DNA of 64,000 nucleotides from an uncultured Collinsella sp. (GCA_902491765.1 CABUIY010000005.1:1-64000), one strand, 5' to 3'. Counted from the first letter of the stretch, positions 9,009 to 17,810 are shown. A program made the numbers and translations. The notes: a model not told the origin generated them from the sequence alone.

Positions 9009-10880
9009 TCACAAGAAGCGCGGGTCAGACGCCTCGGCGATTGCCTGGGCGATGTCGACTTCGGCTTCCGCGGCGTCGCCAATGCGCCATGTCTTGGCAG
9101 GTTCGGAGTTCTTGGCCTCGCGGTTCGGAGCAAGGCTTGCGCGCGTTGCGGCGTCCGGTTCCCTGCCGCCAAGGCCGATGGCGTCGCCCGCGTACGTCTT
9201 CGAGACCGGCAGGGAACTGCACGCGTAGGCCTGCCCGCCTTTGATGACGAGGTGCCCGGTCCGCCAATCCCATTTGGCAAGGTCCTCAGGGCGGAAGAGC
9301 TTCGCCTCGTGATAGCTTACGGAAGTGCTGCTGCCTCCCCCGTTGGCCGACTTGCTGATCGAGCGCGTCTTCGTCTCCACCGTGTAACAGCCGAGCTGGT
9401 CCGAGTAATGCTTGCAGGTCCTTGCGTCGTTGGCGGCCAGGAACAACGTGGTGTCGAGGTTGTTGAAGATGCCGGGCGCGTCCTCGCGGTACGTCGCCTC
9501 AACCTGCGAGCGGTCCTGGCACACGAACACAAGGTGCATCCCGAGCGAGCGCACGATGCTCACAGCCTTCTGAAGCCCAGGGATCTTGGGAAGCTGCGGG
9601 AATTCCTCGAGAATCCAGTACACGGGACGGTCCAGCGTCCCGCCGCAGCGCCGCTCGGCGAGGCGGCGCAAGCCGTCCATGGTCTGCGAGACGAACGCCG
9701 CCACCAGGGCGTCGTACGCGGTCGACGAGCTGTTGAACCTGATATAGAGGGCCACCTTGCCGCCGAGGAAGTCTTCGGCCGAGAAGTCGCTCCTCGCGAG
9801 CATGGGGCTCACGGCGGGGTCGGCGTAGACGTTGAGCACGGCGGCGAGGTTCACGCGGAATCCGCCGTACGTCTCGGCCGGTGCGTAGGCGACGTGCTCG
9901 AGCGAGAGCCTGGCCGACGAACCCGCGGGGAGATTCTCGGCTATCCGCTGCAGCCGCTCCTGATCCATCGCGGCAATGGCCGCAACGGTTGACAGGTTGC
10001 GCGCGTCGTCCGGCACGTCGGGGCTCTGCGCCACGTAGGCGGCAACGCCTGAGAACAATATGCGCGCCGCCTGGGTCCATATTGCCGTGGTCTCTCGCCG
10101 TTCGAGCACGAGCGTATCGGCCAGAATGCGCACTTCGCCGGGCAGCTCGGAGGGGTGCCTGCCGTTGAGACCTTTCGCACAGTCGATTGCGGGCTGCAGC
10201 GGCAGCCACCCGTCGCTTCGCGCGGCGTCGGAGAAGTCGATGCACACGCGCATGTAGCCATGCCCCTCGGCGTAAGCCCCGGTGAGGTCGTGCAGTTCGC
10301 CCTTGGGGTCGAGGGCGATGAACGAGAAATCGGAATTCACAAGGTTGATCAAGGAGGGCGCGAGGCAGCTGGACGTCTTGCCCGCGCCGGTGCCGCCGAT
10401 TACGAGCGCGTGCCTGATATCGTCGACGAGCAAGCGCTTCCCATCAGGGCCCACGCCGCCAACGACGAGCCCCGGCGAGGCCTTATCGGCATCGCACATG
10501 CCGAACTCGCGCTTCAGGGCGATGGGGCGCGACTCCAGGCGGCTCGACCCGTACGACCTGTTCGGCGACGGCTTCTCGCCAAGCCATGCGCCGCTGTGGA
10601 AGGCGCGGTAGCTATGCGCGGCGAGCGCAACCGCTGCCGTTACCGCAACGACGGTCGCCACGGCAAGGACGCTCGCCTCGTCCGGCAACTCAGCCTTCTG
10701 CCCCGCCGCATGTGTAAACGTCTTCAGAAGCTGCGCGATTGTCGGTGAAAGGACATCGCCTGCGAGCGACGGGTAGAGAAGCCTGGTTGCGAAATACGCG
10801 AAGGCTTCGAAGATGGTTGCGTAGAGAAGGAACTCCGCGAAAGGGCGCGGAAGCTTGTTGAAGCTTTTCTGTCTTGGCAC
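9009..10880 (-). CDS. Type IV secretion coupling protein (VirD4/TraG family)
   Basis: This 623-residue protein has two N-terminal hydrophobic segments (about 14-36 and 70-90) that anchor it in the membrane. A Walker A GGTGAGKT (162-169), the family motif LDPKGEL and a Walker B YWILEEFPQLP follow. It would pump the relaxase-DNA complex into a conjugation channel. The GTG start lies 12 nt after the relaxase stop and follows AAGGAG. No mating-pore genes are nearby, so the element appears mobilizable rather than self-transmissible. Confidence 0.95.
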   Translation of the reverse strand: MPRQKSFNKLPRPFAEFLLYATIFEAFAYFATRLLYPSLAGDVLSPTIAQLLKTFTHAAGQKAELPDEASVLAVATVVAVTAAVALAAHSYRAFHSGAWLGEKPSPNRSYGSSRLESRPIALKREFGMCDADKASPGLVVGGVGPDGKRLLVDDIRHALVIGGTGAGKTSSCLAPSLINLVNSDFSFIALDPKGELHDLTGAYAEGHGYMRVCIDFSDAARSDGWLPLQPAIDCAKGLNGRHPSELPGEVRILADTLVLERRETTAIWTQAARILFSGVAAYVAQSPDVPDDARNLSTVAAIAAMDQERLQRIAENLPAGSSARLSLEHVAYAPAETYGGFRVNLAAVLNVYADPAVSPMLARSDFSAEDFLGGKVALYIRFNSSSTAYDALVAAFVSQTMDGLRRLAERRCGGTLDRPVYWILEEFPQLPKIPGLQKAVSIVRSLGMHLVFVCQDRSQVEATYREDAPGIFNNLDTTLFLAANDARTCKHYSDQLGCYTVETKTRSISKSANGGGSSTSVSYHEAKLFRPEDLAKWDWRTGHLVIKGGQAYACSSLPVSKTYAGDAIGLGGREPDAATRASLAPNREAKNSEPAKTWRIGDAAEAEVDIAQAIAEASDPRFL

Positions 10881-10892
10881 GACCGTTTCTCC

Positions 10893-12317
10893 TTACAGTT
10901 TTGGGACGGGGACGCGGATTGGTATTTGCTTCTCAATCAGAGATCCGGGCGCGCGGGTGCCGATAAGGCGCTCGGCGTGCGCGATCGCCGCGCCCAGCGC
11001 GCGGGCAGCCAAGGCAAGGGTTTTCTGGCCGACCTCGTCGCCGTAGTCGCCTTTGCCGCCATCGGAAAGAGCCTGCCTTGCCAGCACCGCAGCGCCCTTT
11101 GCGTTCGCCGAAAGCGACGATTGCACGGCATCGGCCTCCCTGCCGACGCTCGGCAGCCTGCGCAGCACGTTCTTGCCAAGAGGCGTGCCGGCGCATGCAT
11201 CAGCACGCAGGGCGCTTGAGAGGCTTTTCATCTCATCGTCATCGAGGCAGCTGAAAACCTCTTCGGCAAGCTGCCAGGCGCGCTTGCGTGCGGGCGGCCC
11301 CAATTCCATCCAAGCCTCCAGCCCGACCTCAGGCTTGGCGGCGACGGCGGCGCTTTCGGCGTTCCCGACATTGGAGATGAGCGCGTTTCCAAGCCTCGTT
11401 TTCAAATCGGCCTCCGCCGCCGAGACGTAGGCCTCGAGCTCCGCCCCTTCGAGCCCTTTCAGCTCGGCGTAGCCCAGCACGGCCTTCTCGTAGCTGGCGC
11501 GCAGCTCCTGCATACGCTGATCGGCTTCGACGGATTGCCGCACTGCGGCATCCACTTCGGAGACTGCTTCCCGATGGAACTTTGCCAGCTTCGCGTATTT
11601 CAGCGAGCCTTCGTTCGGCAGCGCCTCGACCACGGCTTTCCGCTGGGCATCGTCAAGCCCTATGCCCCTCATTCGCGCCACGAGTTCGTCTCTTGCCTGG
11701 GTACGTTGCAAGCTGAGCTCGTCTCGCTGGGGCTTCAAAACGGCGGCGCGCAGGGCGTCGTTCGCCCGGCGCATCTTCTGCTTGGGAAGCAGGCTGTTGA
11801 AATCTCCCGTTTCGTCCCATGTGAAGACGTGGCAGTGCAGGTTGTTCTCTTGGTTGACGTGGTAGGCCGCAACCCAACGGATGTTCTGTGGCTCCATGAC
11901 CCCAAGGGACTCCACATACCTCGGCCACTGGCTTCGCAGCAGTCGCTCCCAATCCTGTTTTGTCGTGAGACCGAGCCCCTCGGCGTCCTCGCGGCGCACG
12001 GTCACCACGCTGGTCACTATCGCCGATTCCGTGTTTTTGAGCTCGCGCTGGATCCCCGCACGCTCCGGCACGCCCCGGGCGTCGAACAGCGCGTGGCCCT
12101 GATTGGGCTCGGGAACGGAACCGGGTCTGTAGCTGATGTATCCGAGCTTCGCCATTCGCGCGTTCTCACGCTCGATGCGCAAGTCGTCGTCGCTTTTCAT
12201 GGCGACCGCGCCGGGCCTGTTCGCGATGTAAAGAAGCCGACTTCCGCCAATCGCGCCGTGGCCTGCGGAGCCCGAGAGCATGACTCGGTGATTCACCACG
12301 ATCTTCGAGCCCGGCAC
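10893..12317 (-). CDS. Relaxase (MOBP/MobL-like)
   Basis: This 474-residue protein starts at the GTG at 12317, 2 nt after the upstream stop, behind GAGAAGG. An N-terminal HUH-type relaxase signature is visible: AAYHVNQENNLHCHVFTW gives the metal-binding His cluster (His153, His161, His163). SRLLYIANRPGA near residue 30 is typical of MobP3/MobL-like relaxases. The protein would nick at oriT and lead the transferred strand. The C-terminal half is helical and alanine-rich, probably contacting the coupling protein encoded next. Confidence 0.85.
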   Translation of the reverse strand: MPGSKIVVNHRVMLSGSAGHGAIGGSRLLYIANRPGAVAMKSDDDLRIERENARMAKLGYISYRPGSVPEPNQGHALFDARGVPERAGIQRELKNTESAIVTSVVTVRREDAEGLGLTTKQDWERLLRSQWPRYVESLGVMEPQNIRWVAAYHVNQENNLHCHVFTWDETGDFNSLLPKQKMRRANDALRAAVLKPQRDELSLQRTQARDELVARMRGIGLDDAQRKAVVEALPNEGSLKYAKLAKFHREAVSEVDAAVRQSVEADQRMQELRASYEKAVLGYAELKGLEGAELEAYVSAAEADLKTRLGNALISNVGNAESAAVAAKPEVGLEAWMELGPPARKRAWQLAEEVFSCLDDDEMKSLSSALRADACAGTPLGKNVLRRLPSVGREADAVQSSLSANAKGAAVLARQALSDGGKGDYGDEVGQKTLALAARALGAAIAHAERLIGTRAPGSLIEKQIPIRVPVPKL

Positions 12318-12319
12318 GG

Positions 12320-12760
12320 CTAGCCTTCTCGCTTGACGTCGGCGTACGCGCGGCCGGCCTGCAACTCGCCGCCCCGCTTTGCATAGAAGGCCCAGAGCTC
12401 CTCCGCGGGAACGTCCTTCCAAGCGGGGATGATGGCGCGGGAGACGTCGTTGAGCATGGCCGCCACCTGCAGGCTAGCCTTCGTCCCGCGGCTGCAGACG
12501 CGTGCCACGCGCTCCTCCAGCACATCGTTGCGGCTGTCCATGTCCTCGCGCAAAATGTTGAATTCCGCTTCTATTACATCGCGCACCAGCTTGCCCACCG
12601 GAGTTGCGAACACGCTGAGAGACTCGCAGGCCAGGCCCTTCTCCAACAGGTCGCGCACGGCGTCGCTCTCTTTCATCCCGGCCGATGCGGCGTACGAGGT
12701 TATGCGCTTGTCGAGCACCGGGTCGATGCGCAGGCTGCGAACCTTCTTCTTCGTTGCCAT
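12320..12760 (-). CDS. Ribbon-helix-helix relaxosome accessory protein (MobC-like)
   Basis: This 146-residue protein begins MATKKKVRSLRIDPVLDKRI, a strand-helix DNA-binding start. The helix AGMKESDAVRDLLEKGL completes the ribbon-helix-helix unit. A helical C-terminus follows. It directly precedes the relaxase gene with a 2-nt gap, the usual place for the protein that binds oriT and recruits the relaxase. It is probably the first gene of the mobilization operon, because a terminator separates it from the gene upstream. Confidence 0.75.
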   Translation of the reverse strand: MATKKKVRSLRIDPVLDKRITSYAASAGMKESDAVRDLLEKGLACESLSVFATPVGKLVRDVIEAEFNILREDMDSRNDVLEERVARVCSRGTKASLQVAAMLNDVSRAIIPAWKDVPAEELWAFYAKRGGELQAGRAYADVKREG

Positions 12761-12777
12761 TGATTGCTCCTTGATAC

Positions 12778-12810
12778 GAAAAACGGGCGCGGGCCATAGT
12801 CCGCGCCCGT
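12778..12810 (-). terminator. Terminator upstream of the mobilization operon
   Basis: On the reverse strand ACGGGCGCGG and CCGCGCCCGT form a perfect 10-bp stem followed by a T run. It ends the transcript of the gene at 12815-13222. Confidence 0.8.
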
Positions 12811-12814
12811 ATGC

Positions 12815-13222
12815 CTAGCCTTCCTGACCGTCCGTGACCCAATACTCTGCGTAACCGGCCAGATCGAAATACCCAGGCTCGGGGGCCTTGCGCCACTCGT
12901 CGACGTTGGCGTACCCGCCCTTGCCGTCGGGAACGGGTTCTACTTTTTGCTTCAGGATCTCGCGATATTCTGGCCACGCCTTCGCGATCTCCTCATCGAT
13001 CCGGTCCAAATCGGGGTCGCGGCGAAGCTCGTTGACATCTTTGCCGACGAGGAAGTACGCGAATCGCGGCGTTCCCTCAGGCGCGTTGCGCACGCTCACC
13101 GCACAAACCGACTGGGCTTGCGTCGCCTTGTCGGGGTTGACGACGATCCATTCGCCTTCCTTGAGCTGAACCGTACGACCGTCGGCGATCACGTGATAAT
13201 CTACATGCTTGACGTTGCTCAT
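12815..13222 (-). CDS. Hypothetical mobile-element protein
   Basis: This 135-residue soluble protein was not recognised. The ATG at 13222 (MSNVKHVDYHVI) is preferred over upstream in-frame codons because GAAAGGC precedes it. The N-terminal half reads like a small beta-rich domain (DGRTVQLKEGEWIVVNPDKA). The rest is acidic and contains PEYREILKQKVEPVPDGKGGYANVDEW. It has its own terminator and lies beside the repeat cluster at 13255-13396, so it may be transcribed from or regulated at that site. Confidence 0.65.
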   Translation of the reverse strand: MSNVKHVDYHVIADGRTVQLKEGEWIVVNPDKATQAQSVCAVSVRNAPEGTPRFAYFLVGKDVNELRRDPDLDRIDEEIAKAWPEYREILKQKVEPVPDGKGGYANVDEWRKAPEPGYFDLAGYAEYWVTDGQEG

Positions 13223-13254
13223 GGTTTTGCCTTTCTTCCATGGTTGATTGATTC

Positions 13255-13396
13255 GATGACGGCAAGTGACGGGAATGACGGCACACACGCACCAGGCACA
13301 ACCGTCACTTGCCGTTTGCCTTTAGCTGGTTTGGATACGGCGATGACGGCGCACCTCTGTGCCGGATTCCCGTCATCGCCGTCATTTGCCGTCACG
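13255..13396. repeat. Cluster of eight TGACGG repeats (iteron-like)
   Basis: TGACGG occurs on the plus strand at 13257, 13267, 13276 and 13344 and as CCGTCA at 13302, 13370, 13379 and 13389. Larger perfect dyads join them: ACGGCAAGTGACGG (13259-13272) with its complement at 13302-13315, and CGGCGATGACGG (13338-13349) with its complement at 13370-13381. The cluster ends inside the 3' end of the RepA-like ATPase gene. This arrangement resembles replication iterons or an operator array for an element-encoded DNA-binding protein. Confidence 0.7.
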
Positions 13397-14369
13397 GCAG
13401 CAGCGAAAGCTCGATGCTTCGGCTGCTGCCGGTGCGGCTCCGGCCGAACGACACACCCTGCTGGCAAAGCCATTCGTTGTGCTGCGCCAACTGCTTGCCC
13501 AGCACTGCAGGGCTGACGCCGTCGATGCCGACGGCCTCGATTAGCTCGCTGGCGGTTCCGGACCAACGGCAAATCCCATTGGCCAGCCAGCCGACGATGG
13601 CCTTCACTGCATCGGGGACACCCGCCTCATAGGCCTCGGCCTCGGTGAGCTGCTCGACGAACTCCCAACGCATGCCATCGCGGCGGAGCACGAGTTCGGC
13701 GTACTCGACGTCACGCCCCGTGACCGAGAGCCTGCAGTCCGAGGAGCTGCGCTTCTCCTTCTGCATCACCATCATGCCGTCGACCGCGCCGCTGATCGCA
13801 GTGGTGCCGCTTATGTCCATGAACTGGTCGCTGGCGCTTTCCGCTTTCCGCAGGTGGTGCACGATCATCACGCAGACGTCGTGGCGGTCGGCGAACGACT
13901 TGAACTGCCGCAGGTCAGCGTAGTCGTTGGCGTAGCTATAGTCGCCGGAGTTGCCGCGCGCCACTTGGAGCGTATCCACGACAAACAGCTTTGTGCCGGG
14001 ATAATCGAGCAAAAGCCCCTCCAGCTGTCCGATGAGGCCCTCTGCGAGCGTGGCCGCCTGCGGCACCAGGCGGAAATCATCCACGCTCTCGTCGGCGAGA
14101 GACCACAAGCGATGCTGCAAGCGGTACTTGGTGTCCTCCAGGCAAAGATAGATCGCACCCGCCTGCACCGTGGCCTTCTCAAGGAACGGCTGGCCCATCG
14201 CCACGCTTTGGCAGAGCTGCAGGCAGAGGATAGACTTCCCGAACTTCGGGGGCGAGCAGAGCAGATTGGTGGAGCTCGTGGGCAGAAGCCCTTCCACCAG
14301 CCACACGGGCGGCTTCAGCACCTCTTCCATGAGCTCTTGTGCCCCAATGGATTCCAGCTTAGGAAGCAT
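13392..14369 (-). CDS. RepA-like AAA ATPase (RecA-fold, AAA_25)
   Basis: This 325-residue ATPase starts at the ATG at 14369, inside the end of the upstream gene (11-nt overlap, GGTGG upstream). Walker A is CSPPKFGKS (38-46) and Walker B is LFVVDTLQ. The helicase-like MIVHHLRKA and SGAVDGMMVM segments match plasmid RepA/KaiC-type hexameric ATPases. A C-terminal winged-helix-like region includes IEAVGIDGVSPAVLGKQL. Such proteins serve replication or maintenance of integrative elements. The adjacent TGACGG repeats support that role. Confidence 0.8.
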   Translation of the reverse strand: MLPKLESIGAQELMEEVLKPPVWLVEGLLPTSSTNLLCSPPKFGKSILCLQLCQSVAMGQPFLEKATVQAGAIYLCLEDTKYRLQHRLWSLADESVDDFRLVPQAATLAEGLIGQLEGLLLDYPGTKLFVVDTLQVARGNSGDYSYANDYADLRQFKSFADRHDVCVMIVHHLRKAESASDQFMDISGTTAISGAVDGMMVMQKEKRSSSDCRLSVTGRDVEYAELVLRRDGMRWEFVEQLTEAEAYEAGVPDAVKAIVGWLANGICRWSGTASELIEAVGIDGVSPAVLGKQLAQHNEWLCQQGVSFGRSRTGSSRSIELSLLP

Positions 14370-14592
14370 AGCGATCACCACCTTCCACGTTCTGTGAGAC
14401 GCGGCAAACGCACCAGCGGCCGCGATAGTCACGGGCCATGGTGAAGCCCATCGCCCCGCAGAAGGCGTCGAGCTTGTCCTCCAGGCCGAACAGGTAGCTA
14501 AGGAGCTCGCCTTCGTCTGGCCAGTGATCGAAACCGTGACGGGCAAGCAGGCGCTTCTGCTCCTCCAAGCTGTGAAAGTAGCTAGTCTCCAT
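14359..14592 (-). CDS. Small hypothetical protein of the element replication operon
   Basis: This 77-residue protein begins METSYFHSLEEQKRLL behind GAGGGGG. It is soluble and contains two Cys residues (FCGAMG and WCVCRV give three in all). It overlaps the RepA-like gene by 11 nt downstream and the 44-residue gene by 11 nt upstream, so the three are translated as a unit. It is not recognised. A helper for the ATPase is a guess from position. Confidence 0.6.
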   Translation of the reverse strand: METSYFHSLEEQKRLLARHGFDHWPDEGELLSYLFGLEDKLDAFCGAMGFTMARDYRGRWCVCRVSQNVEGGDRYAS

Positions 14593-14716
14593 GGTCCGCC
14601 CCCTCGATTGCGGGGCGGCGATGCGCTATCATGCGCTTCGGCGCGGGGGCCGGCGCGTCTTTTCCAGGGACGAGCGCCGGTTCCTGCTGCTGGGTTGCCT
14701 GTTCCATAGGCATCAT
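14582..14716 (-). CDS. Very small proline/alanine-rich protein
   Basis: This 44-residue frame begins with tandem ATG codons (14716, 14713) and a third at 14707, behind AGAAAGGAA. The product is rich in Gln, Pro and Ala and ends in a basic tail. Its stop overlaps the start of the next gene (ATGGAGACTAG), which argues for translation and coupling. No family is recognised, and which ATG is used is unclear. Confidence 0.5.
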   Translation of the reverse strand: MMPMEQATQQQEPALVPGKDAPAPAPKRMIAHRRPAIEGADHGD

Positions 14717-14726
14717 TTCCTTTCTG

Positions 14727-15104
14727 CTAGCGCCGAACCATCGTCTTGACGGCGGCGTCTTCCTTTTCTACATCCGCGATTTCGGGCTCGACGCCCAAGG
14801 CGGCGAAGGTATTCGCCAGAATCTCGAGCGTCGCTTCGAGTTCAGGGCTCACACCCGTCCCGTCGCGGATGCGGCGCAGCTCGCGATAGGCCGCGTCCAT
14901 GTGCTCGCGCAGCGCCTTCTGCAGGCGGCTGCTGGGCACGACCGTCACCTTGCGGTTGAGCAGGCGCGCGGTGATGTAGTCCTGCTTGGTCATGCCGCTC
15001 ATGGCTACCTGTGCGTCGATGAGCTGCGCCTCCTCGGGCGAGACCCGGAACGCGACGGTGACGCTGCGACGGCGACCGTGCTGGTCAAGGTTCACCTCGC
15101 TCAT
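14727..15104 (-). CDS. Plasmid-mobilization-type ribbon-helix-helix protein
   Basis: This 125-residue protein starts at the ATG at 15104, 8 nt after GGGAGG. An in-frame GTG at 15113 sits on the ribosome-binding site and is rejected. SVTVAFRVSPEEAQLIDAQ and SGMTKQDYITARLL form the ribbon-helix-helix unit seen in MobC and related relaxosome proteins. An acidic C-terminus follows. It lies between the integrase and the replication genes, so it could regulate the element or act in the relaxosome with the protein at 12320-12760. Confidence 0.7.
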   Translation of the reverse strand: MSEVNLDQHGRRRSVTVAFRVSPEEAQLIDAQVAMSGMTKQDYITARLLNRKVTVVPSSRLQKALREHMDAAYRELRRIRDGTGVSPELEATLEILANTFAALGVEPEIADVEKEDAAVKTMVRR

Positions 15105-15109
15105 GTCGT

Positions 15110-16180
15110 TCACCTCCCTTCCAGGTTCTCGAGGGCCCTCGCCATATCAGCCTGAACGTTCGGGAACAGGTCGGCGTAACGATAAGTGATGTCCACGGCC
15201 TCGTGTCCCATGCGGTCTGCAATGGCCAACGCGCTGAATCCGAGGTCGATGAGCAGCGAAACGTGGCTACGTCGGATGTCGTGGATACGGATGACCTTCA
15301 CGCCCGAAGCCGCACAACCGCGGCGCATCTCGCGGTAGAGGTAGCTTTTCGTGACTTTGAACATGCGCTCATCCAGCTGTATGTCTTCAAGGGCGATGAA
15401 TTCCTTAACCTCGTCGATAACGAAATCAGGCACGGCTATCGTACGTATAGACTTCGCGGTTTTAGGATCGGTGATGACATCTTCGCCGTGAATCCGCTGA
15501 TAAGAGCGGGTTATGCGCAGCATGTTCTTGCTGAAGTCGAAGTCGCTCGGCATCAGCGCCAGAAGCTCGCCTTCACGGATGCCGGTGAAGTACAGCAATT
15601 CGAACGCCGTAAAAGACAAGGGCTTGTCCATAACGGCGTCGGCGAACCTCAGGTACTCATCTTTAGTCCAAAAGTCAACGTTCAGAGGTTTCGCCTTCTT
15701 GACCTTATCGACCTTGGCGTATGGGCTCTTCACCAGACCGTAGTACTTTACGGCGTGGTTCAGAATAGCGCTAAGCTGATTCGCAACGGTACGAATGTAG
15801 GTCTTGCTGTAAGGTTTTCTCGTGCTTGGAATCACCGCCTTGGCCAGATGATTCTGCCAGGCAATGACGTCTTGCGCTGTTATCTCATCGAGCTTCTTCT
15901 GACCGAAAAACGGCAGAATCTTGTTCTCGATGATGGCCCGCTTTGTTAGCCATGTGTTCAGCTTGACCTGCGGCTTTTTATCGGCCTCGTAGACCTCAAC
16001 GAAATCCGCAAACGTCATCTGAGGTGAACCTTCGGCCTTCAGGAGGCATTCGCGCTCCCACTTCTTTGCCTCAGCTTTAGTTGCAAAGCCACGCTTATGC
16101 TTTTTGCGACGCTCTCCGAAGCAGTCACGGTACCAGCACTGAACCTCCCAAGTGCCGTTAACCGACTTCAACACCGCCAT
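15110..16180 (-). CDS. int: Tyrosine integrase of the mobilizable element
   Basis: This 356-residue integrase starts at the ATG at 16180 (MAVLKSVNGTWEV). It has an N-terminal AP2-like arm-binding domain (WEVQCWYRDCFGERRKK), a SAM-like core-binding domain, and a catalytic domain. The catalytic residues are Arg in TGIREGELL, His-x-x-Arg in HDIRRSH, His in MGHEAVD and Tyr in TYRYADL. It overlaps the excisionase gene by 23 nt, so the pair is coupled. The enzyme would integrate and, with Xis, excise the element. No att sites could be assigned with confidence. Confidence 0.93.
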   Translation of the reverse strand: MAVLKSVNGTWEVQCWYRDCFGERRKKHKRGFATKAEAKKWERECLLKAEGSPQMTFADFVEVYEADKKPQVKLNTWLTKRAIIENKILPFFGQKKLDEITAQDVIAWQNHLAKAVIPSTRKPYSKTYIRTVANQLSAILNHAVKYYGLVKSPYAKVDKVKKAKPLNVDFWTKDEYLRFADAVMDKPLSFTAFELLYFTGIREGELLALMPSDFDFSKNMLRITRSYQRIHGEDVITDPKTAKSIRTIAVPDFVIDEVKEFIALEDIQLDERMFKVTKSYLYREMRRGCAASGVKVIRIHDIRRSHVSLLIDLGFSALAIADRMGHEAVDITYRYADLFPNVQADMARALENLEGR

Positions 16181-16382
16181 CGCGCTTCGCACCGCCCTTC
16201 TCGGGCTGAGTGAAGTAAGCGGTCTCCAGATACTCCAGATTGACGCGACCGGGGATGACTCGTGCACCAGCGGCGACAAGCTCGCTGTTTAGCGAACGAA
16301 TTATTCGATAGGCAGTCGGCTTAGATACGTCTAGTTTTGCGGCAACGTAATCTGCACCGACAAGCCTGCTGGTAGCCTCCAT
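16158..16382 (-). CDS. xis: Excisionase-like helix-turn-helix protein
   Basis: This 74-residue protein has a winged-helix/MerR-like pattern (LVGADYVAAKLDVSKPTAYRII) and a C-terminal segment RVNLEYLETAYF typical of small excisionases. It lies directly before the integrase gene and overlaps it. It is transcribed divergently from the double-HTH regulator, which likely controls it. Confidence 0.7.
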   Translation of the reverse strand: MEATSRLVGADYVAAKLDVSKPTAYRIIRSLNSELVAAGARVIPGRVNLEYLETAYFTQPEKGGAKRDGGVEVG

Positions 16383-16578
16383 GCTCTCTCCTTCCGCTAA
16401 TACCTACAGATAAGTCAGACACTTTCAACGTCTGCTAACAGAGTAACACACTTTTGGCGTGTTTCAATAGGGTGGTACAGAATTGAACGGAAAGACGAAA
16501 AAAGCTATTATTTCAGCTCGATACAATTTGCAGCAATCTATGTCACCTGCCGACACGCGAGCGCAGAGAGGAAACAGA
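16383..16578. promoter_or_regulatory. Divergent control region of the integrase operon and HTH regulator
   Basis: The region separates the xis/int operon from the double-HTH gene. AACACACTTTTGGCGTGTTT near 16444-16464 contains an AACAC/GTGTT dyad suitable as an operator. An open TTG-started extension of the regulator runs through part of it but has no ribosome-binding site. Confidence 0.4.
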
Positions 16579-17721
16579 ATGAGTTTGTGGGATTTCGCCC
16601 AAGACATGATTGGTGATTTTTCTCATTCGCTTGCTAAAAAGCGATGGCAATCGCGCCTCATCTCGGCGAAGCTTCGCGATTTAAGGTCCAGGATGCACTT
16701 AACTCAGGCGGAAGTCGCCAAACGTGCGGGAATCAGCGAATCGGCGGTGCAGAACTATGAGCTTATGCGCTCGACGCCCAAAGATGCACATCTTGAAGCA
16801 TTGGCGAAAGCGCTCGACATACGACCTGAGGCTCTTCGAATCTACGACATCGATTTCATGCCCGCGAACGCACTGATTCAGCTGGGTGATGTTTACGGCC
16901 TCAAACCCCATTCTTCCGACAAGAGATTTGCCTACCTAACAGCCAGCAACGAGTTCATGAGTTGCTTTCTGAGGAAATGGTCAACGCAATACATAAGCTA
17001 TAAAAACGGCGATATCGAGGCTTTTCACTACGAGCAATGGAAAGACCAGTTCGCTCAAGACTACGACCCTGCAGACTTCCCGTTAAGATACGAACAAGTT
17101 GAATACGATTGGCTTTCTATTGAACCATGGAGCAACGTACAGTTCGCCTCAGCTCTTCGACGTCTTCGTGAGAAAAAGGGCTATACGCAGGAGGACCTCG
17201 CAAATGTTACGGGAATAACCAAATCTGCGATCAGAAGCTACGAGCAGAAGAAGCGCCTGCCGAAAACCTCGCAGCTAGCAGTGCTATCCCTTGCGCTCGA
17301 TGTGACCGAAGGCGCTTTGACATTCTTCGACTTCGGCTCCCCTGTCCAAGCTGCACATGCACTGTTTCAGATTGCAAACACCTATGCGCTTATACCCGAC
17401 GTGCTCGAAAGCGGAGAGGCGGTGCTTCGCACGGTGCGGCCGGGTCTCGAACAGATAATCGATCAGTGGGCCGACGAACTCGCAGCCATCAGCACCGGAA
17501 CCGCCGAGCTCGATTACCAGAGCTGGAAAGACGTCTACAACCCTGAGGCCGATTATGAACATGGCGATTTCAGGAACTTGTACGCAGGTCGATCCCGTTA
17601 CGAATACGTGACCATTGACAAAGGCGAAGGCAAGGACGGCAACATGATTATCGGAACCGACAGGTGCAGCCAATACGACCCTTACGACTATCAGTATAAA
17701 AACGGTTTCCTTCGTGCATGA
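16579..17721 (+). CDS. Double-HTH (XRE) regulator
   Basis: This 380-residue protein starts at the ATG at 16579 behind GAGAGGAAA. Two complete XRE helix-turn-helix domains are present: LRDLRSRMHLTQAEVAKRAG in the N-terminal third and LRRLREKKGYTQEDLANVTG near the middle. Each is followed by a similar alpha-helical block (PANALIQLGDVYGLKP and AAHALFQIANTYALIP). The gene therefore looks like an internal duplication of one repressor. It is divergent from xis/int and is probably the regulator of element excision. A terminator follows 90 nt downstream. Confidence 0.85.
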   Translation: MSLWDFAQDMIGDFSHSLAKKRWQSRLISAKLRDLRSRMHLTQAEVAKRAGISESAVQNYELMRSTPKDAHLEALAKALDIRPEALRIYDIDFMPANALIQLGDVYGLKPHSSDKRFAYLTASNEFMSCFLRKWSTQYISYKNGDIEAFHYEQWKDQFAQDYDPADFPLRYEQVEYDWLSIEPWSNVQFASALRRLREKKGYTQEDLANVTGITKSAIRSYEQKKRLPKTSQLAVLSLALDVTEGALTFFDFGSPVQAAHALFQIANTYALIPDVLESGEAVLRTVRPGLEQIIDQWADELAAISTGTAELDYQSWKDVYNPEADYEHGDFRNLYAGRSRYEYVTIDKGEGKDGNMIIGTDRCSQYDPYDYQYKNGFLRA

Positions 17722-17806
17722 TTCAGCAGCCCCGCGCGAAAAGCCCTTGCTATCTAAGCTAAAACATGAGATATTGAAGCTGGTCTTTTCGAAAGAAAGG
17801 GCTTCC
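17722..17806 (+). ncRNA. Possible structured leader RNA upstream of the DUF3800 gene
   Basis: Between the HTH gene and the terminator, AAGCCCTT (about 17743) can pair with AAGGGCTT (about 17798) and CGAAAAG with CTTTTCG. A strong terminator follows directly. A short structured transcript is possible, but the pairing may simply be part of the regulator's 3' end. Confidence 0.25.
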
Positions 17807-17810
17807 AGGA

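Noticed and set aside
9009..16382. A complete conjugative element
   Set aside because: Only coupling protein and relaxosome genes are present. No VirB4, VirB6 or other pore genes were seen, so it is called mobilizable.
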